NCBI GenBank assembly: GCA_048772705.1
Contig: JBLWGC010000047.1
Span: 62,001-126,000 of the forward strand
DNA length: 64,000 nt
Source: Leidyana gryllorum EB-2025a
Lineage: Eukaryota; Apicomplexa
Reading direction: 5' to 3'
In this document: positions 33,301 through 44,300 of the stretch, piece by piece
Numbering within the stretch: the stretch's first letter is position 1
Layout: each line of letters begins with the position of its first letter
Made by a program: the position numbers and the translations under genes
Notes under the pieces: model-generated
Databases searched by the model: none
What the model saw: only the letters and a program-made list of their open reading frames with translations
Told to the model about the DNA's origin: nothing

Positions 33301-33733
33301 CACCCACTTGCTGGAACGTCGAATATCGTCAGCCATAGGTGAGTGTGCGCGCAAGCGTCTGGCTGAGGTACTAAGCATCCGAGCACATGCTTATATAATC
33401 GGGAGTGAAATAAACCACGAGATGTGCGATCTGGTGTGGAATTACTGTGCGAAGCTGAATCCCTCAGCTCCCAACTTGATGACAGATTTGACCAGAGGTC
33501 TTCAGACCGCTGTGTTGAAAGCATCTGAAGAGCATCCAGTGGTCCGCATGATCGTTAAACACTCCCACTGTACTACAAACGACTGCACTTGCGGTGTCTG
33601 TGACTTTAATGAAGAATGTCACAAACGTTTGATGCAAGTTGCTGCACTACCAAGCGCCCTACCGCCTGACAGAAGGATGTCATTCCCTCCCCATCATTGG
33701 TTAGACTCTGTGCAGTCTGATCAACGTCCTTAG
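30305..33733 (+). CDS. M1-family zinc metallo-aminopeptidase
   Basis: Predicted zinc aminopeptidase, 955 residues in ten exons: 30305-30360, 30402-30576, 30618-30847, 30890-31079, 31117-31453, 31506-31689, 31885-32005, 32063-32341, 32388-32815, 32866-33733. The M1 order is complete: RRTFPTIDYPFMKTIFQLSV (family RRAFPCxDEPxxKAxF), FAPTPRIGAYSLSLFLSDF, the exopeptidase motif as GLEN (379-382) instead of GAMEN, the zinc site HELAHQW (413-419) with the third ligand Glu436 exactly 18 residues after the second histidine, then SHPL and KAASLLLM, and GFPLIHW at the start of the C-terminal part. All catalytic residues are present, so it should be active; no signal peptide, so probably cytosolic. The last 290 residues are unlike the usual ERAP1-type domain and include a Cys/His cluster. 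Confidence 0.87.
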
Positions 33734-33782
33734 CTAGTTAGCCCTATCAATAGATAGCTCCCTTTAACCGGAATGGACTTTG

Positions 33783-33808
33783 CCCCCCCCCCCCCCCCCC
33801 CCCCCCCC
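33783..33808. repeat. Poly-C tract of about 26 bases
   Basis: An uninterrupted run of C in the 198-base gap between the aminopeptidase stop and the next start on the same strand. The exact length is liable to sequencing or assembly error. It is G on the other strand and could form a quadruplex. Confidence 0.85.
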
Positions 33809-33931
33809 GTCAAATGTCTCTTCAGGGGAAGCTGAGTCTTCATCAGCGCCAGTCAGAGACACATCCTGTCTCCTGTCGCCCCTCTGCCCCCTCAAGAAGA
33901 GAGTTTTGGAAGTCTTCGCTCGCTCCTCAAT

Positions 33932-35041
33932 ATGAAACCGCAGCTTCTTGTACTTGCGGCTCTATTGAGTCTCCCGACTGCCTGCTGGGCCGGCTATAAA
34001 GTCACTGACGGGGTGGTGGAATTGTGTGAGAACCCTGAGCTTGAAGAAGATGACCTGAAGACGGCCTTCAAAAGCGGCGGCAAGAAAGATGATGATGAGG
34101 CGAAGACTACATATCGAGCTCGAACGCCACCGCCGAAGCGCACTACACAACTTCGAGTACCAAGTGTCCACTTCTTCCACCCATTGGAGCACAGTTTGCT
34201 GGAATTGAACCGAGTTATCTACGAGAAGAACTTGTGGGGAACTAATGATGGCGCTTTCTACTATGAGCAGCCAACACATGAAGTACAGATGACCACTCAT
34301 GCCGAAATACGCGAAATAGTACCAGCCTACACTATCACTGACGTAGTCCCGACGACCATTTACAGCGTGTCACACGTGTGCGAAAACTTAGGAGACACCG
34401 ATCTCGATTGTATCATCGACAAGTTTGATCTGAACTACAGCCTCTGGAGAGCGGTGTCGGACGGCTTCACCTTCTCCACACATCAAACTCTGGAGCCTGT
34501 GGTTCTGAAGATCGAACATGAAAACCGTACGACCGACTTCGAATGGATCTTTACGCAGGAATTGATGAACCCTACGCGCACCCAACATGTGTGGCATCAG
34601 CCTGCTTTATCGGTGAAAGTACCTCCACACTCTATGTACCGACTTGTCGCTGAAATTGAGCACCAGACCATTAGTGGTGTTTTGAAGCTCAATGCACGTG
34701 TTGTTTCCGACGGTTTGGACGAGTTTAGGTGGAAGATTAAGACTTGCGCTTCCAACGCCATGGACGCAAGTCGTCGGTGCAAATGGATTGAACAAGGATT
34801 CTTCCATGCGAAGGACATTGCTAATACTTTAACCGAAGCAGACAAACTCAAAATTTGTGGCAGTCGGCACCCACGTCTATGTCGGCTGCGTGTGGACGAT
34901 AAGGGTAACGTGTATGCCATAGCGTCGGCACTGTATCAAGTGGATCTGCCTCCTGTATTGAAGACTATTGTTGTGGACGCGAGCAATCATACACGTGTTC
35001 TTGATGATGCAGAGGTACAGGTACACACGGAAGCAGAGTGA
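33932..35041 (+). CDS. Secreted protein with signal peptide, unknown family
   Basis: 369 residues, one exon. A textbook signal peptide opens the chain (QLLVLAALLSLPTACWA, cleavage probably after Ala20), there is no other hydrophobic helix, and three or four N-glycosylation sites occur (NYS, NRT, NHT). Cysteines are few but paired in spacing. The body from about residue 120 to 260 alternates polar and hydrophobic residues as beta strands do. I do not recognise a family. It lies downstream of the aminopeptidase on the same strand, with a poly-C tract between them. Confidence 0.65.
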   Translation: MKPQLLVLAALLSLPTACWAGYKVTDGVVELCENPELEEDDLKTAFKSGGKKDDDEAKTTYRARTPPPKRTTQLRVPSVHFFHPLEHSLLELNRVIYEKNLWGTNDGAFYYEQPTHEVQMTTHAEIREIVPAYTITDVVPTTIYSVSHVCENLGDTDLDCIIDKFDLNYSLWRAVSDGFTFSTHQTLEPVVLKIEHENRTTDFEWIFTQELMNPTRTQHVWHQPALSVKVPPHSMYRLVAEIEHQTISGVLKLNARVVSDGLDEFRWKIKTCASNAMDASRRCKWIEQGFFHAKDIANTLTEADKLKICGSRHPRLCRLRVDDKGNVYAIASALYQVDLPPVLKTIVVDASNHTRVLDDAEVQVHTEAE

Positions 35042-35336
35042 GTGAGAGCAGGAACAAATGACCATTTAAAGGAATAACACCACAATAATGAGCCTTCATC
35101 AATCTCCATGTTATCAAACAGAACGCTTTGAATTGAACTCGAGAGAGTCACACGTGTCGTCTGCCCCTCGCTACCTACTTAAACCCCATCTAACGCGTGA
35201 CGCCTGGCAGAAATGTCTGCGTTCTACTTTACTCAGTCGCATACACTCTCGGTTACGTAAACCCACCTGTGTTGTTTCGTGTTTTATGGGACACATAGTT
35301 GGCTGGCGACTGTCCATTCACTCGTTTAAGCGGCGG
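35042..35336. other. Convergent intergenic region
   Basis: 295 bases between the stops of the secreted protein (+) and the giant membrane protein (-). One copy of the palindrome ACACGTGT lies at 35150-35157. No gene is supported; the short frame at 35088-35354 has no features. Confidence 0.5.
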
Positions 35337-38300
35337 TCACTTGTAGTACTCTGAACGCGTGGAGCCCCAACCTGTTCCGGCTTCGTTGGTGTTGAGTCGA
35401 TCGAAAGTCGGGACCGATATGGGGGAGTTTTGAGGGCTGAGATCTCGTCTCCGAGCATCGATAGATCCATTGACGCTCTTGCCCTGTTTGGCAAGGTTGT
35501 TGGCTAGATGCTCAATTTCCCTTTCCTGTACCTCATCCCCAGAGAAGGCTGCGGGATTCTCGCTGACCGCGCGGGGAGCCACTCGCAGAGTCAGGTAACA
35601 CCGAGCCGTACCCCGCTCAGGTGCCCGGGCAGTAACTATGAACGTTGTCGGAGACATAACCATATGACGTCCGTGGTCGCGTGGCGAGCTCTCGCCCCCG
35701 ACACGACCTTGCATGATACCTGGATAGCGAACAAGAGTTTTCACCAAATTGCAGGGGGAAGGGTGACTTACCGGTATTGGTATCGAACTCTAAGCCCATT
35801 GTGATTGGCAATCTGGGACTCACACTCCACATCAGGAGTGCAGTGTCACCCAGGTATCCTGTGATGATGGGCTCCAACGATACTTGATCGCCAAAGTAGA
35901 GAGTGGCACACGGGTGACGGTCAGTTTGCTTAGCTCGGGAAGTGGCCGGTAGGCGATATTGAATCTTGAAACTCCCCGCTTTGGGCATCACCGCTTGTGC
36001 AATGGCATCTTCTGTACCTTCTGTCTGCGCGATTCCGGGTTGTTTGGCGGTCTGGAAGCGTCGATCGAAATCGTCTCCCAATATGACCTTCATCTGTGTG
36101 GCGATCTGCGAGTCTAATTCGGGGTCACTCGACCTATTAGTTGACTGAAAGGCCACAGCACCGACCAGAGCCAACAGTGTCTGCATTGAATTACCCACGC
36201 CACTTTCAGCTCCCTGCACACACGTGTGTCAGTCACGACAGGTGTCTCCGGCACTCGATATCTTACCGTGAAGGAGCGGACGGTGAAACTCAAGAAGGAA
36301 AAGAGAGTGATACAGAGAGAGATCGTTACCACCGCAGACCGCAGTTGATGTCGAGCGTCATAGCGGAGCAGGTCTATCACATGATCGGGAACGAAAAGCT
36401 TACAAAGCATCTCAAATCCGAACAAGATTTCTCCGAGTTCAAGAAACTTGTTTTGGTTGGTGTCCATGAGATCGAACATACGCTTGACATCACGTGGTGG
36501 TAAGTGTAGACGCATATCTTCGACAATGTCTTGCAGCATAGTGAAGGACACTCCTTCGACGTGTAGAGTACACAAAATCGGGACGAGGGCGTGTGGCGCG
36601 AAGACGCCGTAGCGATTGAGCAGCTTGCGATAGCGATTTATGGCCGCGTCGACCCGGTCAGCTTCGATATCCAACTGGAGCATAGGTACAATTGTGTGAT
36701 GGACTATCTCCTCAAGGCGGACTTACATTGCAAGCTTGACGAATGAAGATCGATAAGCCCTCGGGCGGTAATCCAGTGAGCAGCATTTTGGTCAAATGCG
36801 TTCTGACGGTAGAGAAACGGACGAAGGCTCCTCGGTTCGGATCTAAGCCAGTTGGATCCATATCAACTCGCAAGAGGACATCCTTTTTCAAGTCGTTCGT
36901 GTCGTTCGTCGAAGCATCAGATTGGTAGTCGCTTTGGATCTCGCCGGTGTCATTCGAGTCGGAAGCCTTGGACCCGTCGAGCGATGCATCATCATGATTT
37001 CGTCGTCGGCTCTTGGACGTGCTTGACTTGACATACCCGAGACACCAATACAAGCTGAGGGCGTCTTTCGGCATGTCTTCCCACATGTTCCTGATGAACT
37101 GGGCAGAAAGGATCTCTTTGTTGGGCTTTGATCTGAGACTTACTCTCTCGGGAATGTCGAGTCCCATAGCCTTGAGGAGATAGGGAAGGGCAAAGGAGGC
37201 AATACAGCCTTTGAAATTGTTGATATCCTGCAGACTGCTGCCAAAGTACTTAAGGCCGTCAGCTCCAACAGGTTGGAAGAGTAGACGGGTGAAAGTACCA
37301 CAAACACTCATTGCTGGGAGGAAGGCCTCATATTCCGTTTTCTGAAGCTCCACACAGATCAAATACCAGAACAACTGAGCCTGATATCGTGAGACACAGA
37401 TCTTCAAGTTGCTGGTGACACGATAGAACATATCGGGTGTGACCATAAGACTGGCAATGGCCTTCCATTCATTCAGTTGAGCGCCTCGTGGCTTAATGGT
37501 GCGTGGCTGGGCTTGAGCCGGAACTTGTCCTTTGTTTCCCCATTTGAGCGCTGACTGTGGGACGACCACTCGATCTTCATCGTTCCAATTCTGGTCCCGA
37601 ATTGCGTCGTTGGCAATGTATTTTGCCTCCACGAGACGAACAAATTCGAGCATCTGAGCTTTCCCAATGAAACCGGGAGATGATGTGGTCAGTCTCTTAT
37701 AACTCTCCAACAGATCCGACCCCCACCCGAGACTCTCCCGATAAAACGTCCAGTCCACCTTCTCCGCACTCTGATCGGGCGTCTCCTGGATGTGGATGAC
37801 GGTCGAGTCGTCACCCGCGGGCATCTTGAAGGCTTCTCCCAACGGCTTACCAACTTGGAGATCGGGACTGTCAATGTTGAGGTGAGTCAAACACGCACGG
37901 GTGCCGGCCAGACCCAACTTGTGGTCTAACAACAATAAGATGGCTTCGTCTGTCAAATCCGCGGGCACGAATCCAGTGCTCTGTCCGATTTGATCGAACA
38001 CATTCCTAATTCTCGTTATGTTCCGGGTATACTGAGCCTTCTTCACTCGCAAACTGACCAGAATGTTCTGATCGACTTCGCCGCCATCCAATAGAACATA
38101 TCGATGTGGACTCGAGCTCTTCACCTCCCGGTTTGCCAACTCTTTGACCTCCTCTTCGGTGGCCACTCCTGTGTTTCCGGGCTTCAGCGAAGGGATCTCG
38201 GCGACGTCCGCCAGAAAGTCCCTCCAGATCTCGAAATCTGACCCGGCGATAAACAGTCGAACGAAGCCCGTTCCCAAAACAACTCACCTTCGTCGCCTTC

Positions 38301-41300
38301 GTCCAACGGGATGTCCAGTGAGGGGTCCAAAAAGTTGTTCTCGGGCTCTCGGTGGTCGGCAACCTGACTGACCCCGTCCTTTGTGGCCCCCGTCAGCGTA
38401 CGACGTTCCAAGTTTGGACCTGAAGAGGACCCCGGCAACGAGTCTTCGATCAGATCAATCCCGAGCATCTCCAAGAGGAGCAGGAAGGCTGCAGAGAGGA
38501 TGTTATGGCACCAAAGACTTGGCACTCACACGGGAAGCTGATGTGTTTTTTGATCAGTCGTCGCATAGCCGAGTCGACATAAACGGCGACACGTCGGAAA
38601 TGATAATCCAAGTCGTCGAGATTGGCATCGGCATCCGAGAAAGTGTTGCGCACGGAATCCGCTGCCTTGTCGAGCATTCTGTTGAGGAGGTCTTGCATTG
38701 CACGCCGCCGAGGGAGATGATAGGTGATCTCTGGACTTTCAGCCCTCAATCGAAAGTCGTTTACCAATATGGTCACTGGTCGGACCTCAGACCGTTTGAT
38801 AAGTCCCAGACCTCGACACACCTCCGTCAGCAGACCCAACTGCAGTTCGATGATAAATAAGTGTCGTCAGAGGAACGATCTCTGTAACTCTCCTCACCTC
38901 GTGCTGTTTTTCGCGTTCCAAATGGACCAAAAGCGCCAATCGAGTTATCTCACGGTCTCCAAACCAACGATTCAGAGCGGCTCGGAATGTCTGTGAGAAG
39001 AGACTCCACAGTGTGACGGCTGCTGTGTGGGCTTACGTGTTTGGTCGTTTTGACTGGGAACCGGAAGAGTCTGTCGACCTTGTTGGGGTGCATATCACCG
39101 GGCGATAGGACAATGGATGGATCAATGAGTCTCAGCGTGCGGAAATTGATTTTCTCAGCAAATGCGCGGTCAAAGAAGTCAGCGATACCCGCACGAACGT
39201 TCTCTGGATTGAAGATCCGAGTATATACTTGACTGATTTCTCGAGCGATGCGAAGGAAAGTGTCTTCGTAAGCGAGACAGACACAACGTGTCCAGTTCTG
39301 GGCCGCTCGCTCTTCGTTGGTCAACGGTCGATCGCGATCTTCATTATTAGGGACTTCAGGCTGAATCTGGCTGGCGTCATCAACTGACTCGCTGTCTTCA
39401 TGATCTCCCACTTGGATCTGTTGGAGACCCAAAACGGCCCGTTGGCCGAGCGCGGGCGACAAGAGGATCACTTGAGCTCTGAAGAAATTCTTGGCCAGAA
39501 CATCTGGATCTGTCAGATGATTCAGAGCCTTCTTTGTCTGGTCCTTGGTGAGATACTGGAAGACCAGATGGAGTTTGCGAGCCGTTACAGAGTTTCGCAG
39601 CTTTTCTGCGATTTCCTGCGCTGCACGGGTCCTCTGGAGGTCGAGACCAGAAGGTTGGGAGTTCTGCAAGAGAGACACGATGACATTGACAGCGGGGAGG
39701 GGGAAGTGAACTCACATCTTCGTGATCGCTCCCTCCGTCGACGGACCCGTCTCCTCCTCTCTCTTCATTGTCGGACATGCTGTCTTCACTGTCGGCGGTG
39801 ACCTGAGTTGATCTGTGGAGCTGGAAAAAGTCGTGTTGAGTGCTGTTGCCACTGGCGACGCTTAGTATTTGGCAATAGTGATTGTTGAGTTCCTTCTCGT
39901 CGCGTTGACTGTAATAGATTTCGAGATCGGGGAGGGCATAGCCTTCCCTCATACTGCCAAAGACTCGGTGATTGTGGTTGAAGTGTGTCACGATCTCGTC
40001 CCAGGAGGTGCCAGTGTAGTTGATTTTGCACACCTCCAGCCAGAGCGAAAACTCGACTTCTTTGAGCCGTCCGTCTTTGTCACGGTCGAAAGCTTGGAAG
40101 ATCAGACTGACTTTGACACTGGCGCCCAGGGCTTCAGGGCGAGGGTAAAGGGGCTCCGCGGCGATGGCGAAGGGATACCGACTGTTCGGGTGGGGGGGTA
40201 CCTCCAGTCGGTATCCCAGTCTGGGGCCATGGAGCACTCCGTCTGCCAACATGGCCGTCTCGTAGCCGAGAAGCATAAACTTGAACAGTTTGGGATGCAT
40301 CTCATAATCTCTGACGGTCGCAAACCGAGCGCCCTGAGCGACAGTGGGCTCGGAGGCCAATCCCCGGGGCTTCCCTTCGCGATCGTAATACAGTCCGTTG
40401 CCAGCGGTGGGCACAACTTTGACAAATCTGTACATACAGATATCCTCTGGCTTGATAGCCCCATGTGCAACTTGACTCCCCTCGAACAGTCGTTTGCCAA
40501 TTCGATTACTCTTTGCTCTGATTTTCTGTGGAACAGTTCCATTGAGATCGAATTAAAAAATCGAGTTTCTCCTTACCCGGAGCTCAGCTTTGAGGCTCAG
40601 GACCATATCGTTACTAAAGTCCTCCAACATGTCGACATTTGCCAGACTCGGACCGGTGTCCCTGAAAATGATGCCATTGCTTTCTAACCAGGCGTCCAGC
40701 ACAATAGTCAGTAAGGCATTGGTATTGGACGTGATGTACTCATTGATATAGTTCTACAGGCAACAAATGTGGGTGTCTTCCAAGTTGGACGCTCACTCTG
40801 GCATAGGTATACCGCGTCCACATTGAGTACACAATGAACACACTGGCTGCCACCATGATGGCAGCCGGGAGACATGTATCCGTGTCAATCAGAGCGGCCA
40901 ACAGGAACCACAGAATGAACGACGGGAGGAATCCAATAACCACTCCCATAACCAGTGAAGTGGAGATACTCCCATATTTGTGGAACCAATATGTCGCCCT
41001 CGGGGCCGAGTTTTGATAAAATCGCCTGAAAATGGGAATCCTCGCGACAACTCAGCCAACTTTGATCTCACCACATCAGCCCCGCGTTCATCTTTATCAG
41101 AAAGTCAACCGTCAGAAGGACGAACATTGTCAGCAGAATAGGGTCGATTCTCATGAAGAACGACCAACTCCTGTCAAACAATATGTCGGAAAGAAACTCG
41201 GGGTCGTTCCTCCGGTGATGCCGGTGAGAATACGTCTGAAGGCAATCATTGTGTGGACACAAACCAACATCCATACCGATGTGATGATGTTGATGACCAC

Positions 41301-44300
41301 CGCTGATGCAAACAGCTGAAAGGTTGGAGTAATGTAAATGGCGAATAGGTGCCAAATACGTATCGCTTGCAGTACCGTGGCCCACAACTGACATCTGTAC
41401 CACTGACGCCAGAAAAACTCCTCAGGACCTTCCAGACCGACTAGAAACTCGCTGAAACACCGCAGTTAAGAGACAAGCGCATCTTTTCGCTCAACTCACT
41501 ATGAGTGCAGTCCTGAGGCAGCTACGCCATAGGGATCCAGGAACTCCTTTGTCATATCTCCCATTTTGACCACTTTCTGGGCCTTCTTCGAAAATCTGGC
41601 TGTTGTCCTGCGACACTTGTCCACAAGCCACATACGCAAAAGGTGCGCGGAGTGCAACACTCGCGGGATCATATCGATCTGAGTCATCAAGTTCCATTTG
41701 AGAAGCTCAGTGTCGTAGCTTTCGGTCCAGTAGAAAGGGTCCGGGTCAATACGAATGTTATGGACAACCGTCAGCATCTTGGTGATACTCTTAAACACTT
41801 GAGAGTGAGAGAGTTGATCTCGTCGGAACCGATCCGCGTCGTGTGGATCTAAATAGATCAGTCTCGTTGTGCTCGACACCAGACACTGCCCTGGTGTGTG
41901 CACACACGTGCGGAGACGTTCGAATGGCAACGGATGACGGAGACCTGGACACACACGGATTGGTTCAGTGGTCACAGTGAATCCAGAATCGCGGAGTAAC
42001 TGATCGTTGACATCTTCCATCTCCAGATCAAAAGTCCGACAGAATGCAGCGTATGCGTATTCCAACTCGGGTAACAAAAGTGTCCGAGTGACAAAGAAGG
42101 CGTGGGATTGGGTTCGGATCTGAAGTCGCAATACGGTTTGATAGCAAATTCCCATCAGACGACTTACGTGCGGTTTCTTGCCTCTTTCCAGTGGATCTGT
42201 TGTCATCACCAAATAGCACACACGGGAAGCTTCCTGGATGTCCATTTGAACATCTACAGCCCAGAAGTACGTTCCAGTGTTTGGAATCTCCTGTCCTTGG
42301 CCGAGCGTTTCGATGGGTTGTTCAGTCTGATGGTCGAAGAGATGGATATAGACCGTTGACATTGCGGTAGCCCCGCCCCACTCGATCTCAAAATCGCGAC
42401 CGTTCAGGAGAGTCATTCCTGGCATTACTGCAGAGAATTAGGTTCAAATATGATCCCGTGTTGGCTTACTGTTGATGAACTGAGTATAGTTGCTCAAAAT
42501 GAGTTCCGTCATCCCCTGAGGATGCATGGGTGGAGTTTGAGTGATCCCACTAACGCGAGGACGACGCAGACAATACTTGTTTGGATCCGGGGGCAGCCTG
42601 CTTCCAAAGGCTGGTGCTCCGACACTCATTGCCCTCTTGAACCAGGTGCTCTTGGGTTCAAGATTTCGGGAGCTCGGAGGGGGTGTGACATCTTTGACTT
42701 TGACTCCGCGAACGTATTTTCCCAAGCTACTGGCGTCAAAACGGCATTTCATGACGCCCCAGGAACGGCCGACTTCACCCACAGCCAGTCGCTCCAAGGG
42801 CAGATTTACGCTCACGTTTCCGAGATCTGACGGATCAGCAGTTCTCAAGAGTGTGAGTACATCAACAGCGCCAGTGGCCACCATTTCGCCGCTGACCGCA
42901 TTCTGCACTTCCAAATGCATTACTTGTTGAGATGCCCTATCGACTTCGAGTTCAATACACTGATTACTCGGAAAAGCGAAAGTCCAGCGGATCTCTCCCG
43001 CGCCGAGGGCAAAGCCCTGTGCGTGCCCCTCAAACTCGATCACGCTGAACACCTAAGAGAGTCGACTGCGTGCCACGGAACCCATTGATTCTGTTACCTT
43101 TCGATTGGTCACTTGGTACATGATGCGAGATTGTGACATCTTGCGGGTCCATCCGGCGAGGATACGGAAATGACAGCGCTGCAGGCGGGGCCGGTGCCCA
43201 TTCATAAGCGTAGCCTGACTCGTGAATCCAACACGGCTCGTGATGGGCTCGACTGCTTCTTGACCCGCGAGTCTCATTGTTCGCTTGTCCATCTCAAAGG
43301 TGATATTCCGGAGTCTGAAAAGAAACAGTGTGGCGTGTGCGGGCGACAATGGATCTCACTTGAAGTTCAGAATATCGGTCGTGATGGGTACCAGACATTT
43401 TCGAACAAAGAATTCCCACGAACTCAGATGGCTTTGAGTCAGTCGCTTAGTCATATATGTTCCCGAGTTTTGCCAGTGCACATCCTCGAGCGGCACCACC
43501 TCACTCGACCAGGCCGACTCCTCCCGCACCACTCCGACCTCGTCAAGACCGAGAACCTTGAGTCTGTACTTGGCTTGCCCCTTGAGCGACCATTTATGGC
43601 GGTTGTCGAGCTGCACATTGGGTGTAGGACGAAAGGCGGCCGAATAATCACACACTTACAGTGTAATACTCTCGTTGGCGAGCGGGTGGCGCATCGAGGG
43701 GCAGCTCAATCTCCTTCTGATAGCCACTCATAGTGTCGACTGTGCGAACAGCGCTCGCTGGGAGGTAAATGAAAATGGACTCGAGGACTTGGCTTCTGCT
43801 TCTACCCCCTTCAGGAAGTGATCTGGAGGAGGGAGTACCCATGGAGGCATCGGTGTCTCCGCCGGTGTGTTGGCGTTTCGGAAGCAGACTGGCGGTCTCG
43901 TCAACGGTGTCGGCATAGTCGCTCCCAGACGAACCTGAGGACGAGGATCGACTGCTGCGGCTGTCAGTGGTACGACTGTCCTCCGTATCGCTGCCCAGAA
44001 AGAAACTCGAGTCGTCTGCAATATCTTCGATTTCATTCCTCTGGACGATGGTATCAATGACAACCGCAACACGAGTGTAGAAAGCTCGGTGGGTCCAGCG
44101 TATTCGAAATCCCGGATTCGGACGCATTACCGGAATCACATTAATGTACCATAGCGGCGGTTTGGGTCGTTGGACTTCGTGGACCAATCGATGACTCTGT
44201 TGGCGAATGACCGGTTCATCAGCCTCCATATCGCGATAAATGGTGCGATCCATAACTTGTTGAACATAAAGGGCGTTGACATAGCCTCCCAGGACCCCAA

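Noticed and set aside
30305-33733. TFIID subunit TAF2, a non-catalytic M1 relative
   Set aside because: The zinc site HELAH with the third ligand 18 residues on and the GLEN exopeptidase motif are intact; TAF2 has lost them and has a different C-terminus.
33932-35041. Pore-forming (aerolysin-like) fold for the secreted protein
   Set aside because: Only a vague alternating polar/hydrophobic pattern suggested it; there is no recognisable motif, so no function is claimed.
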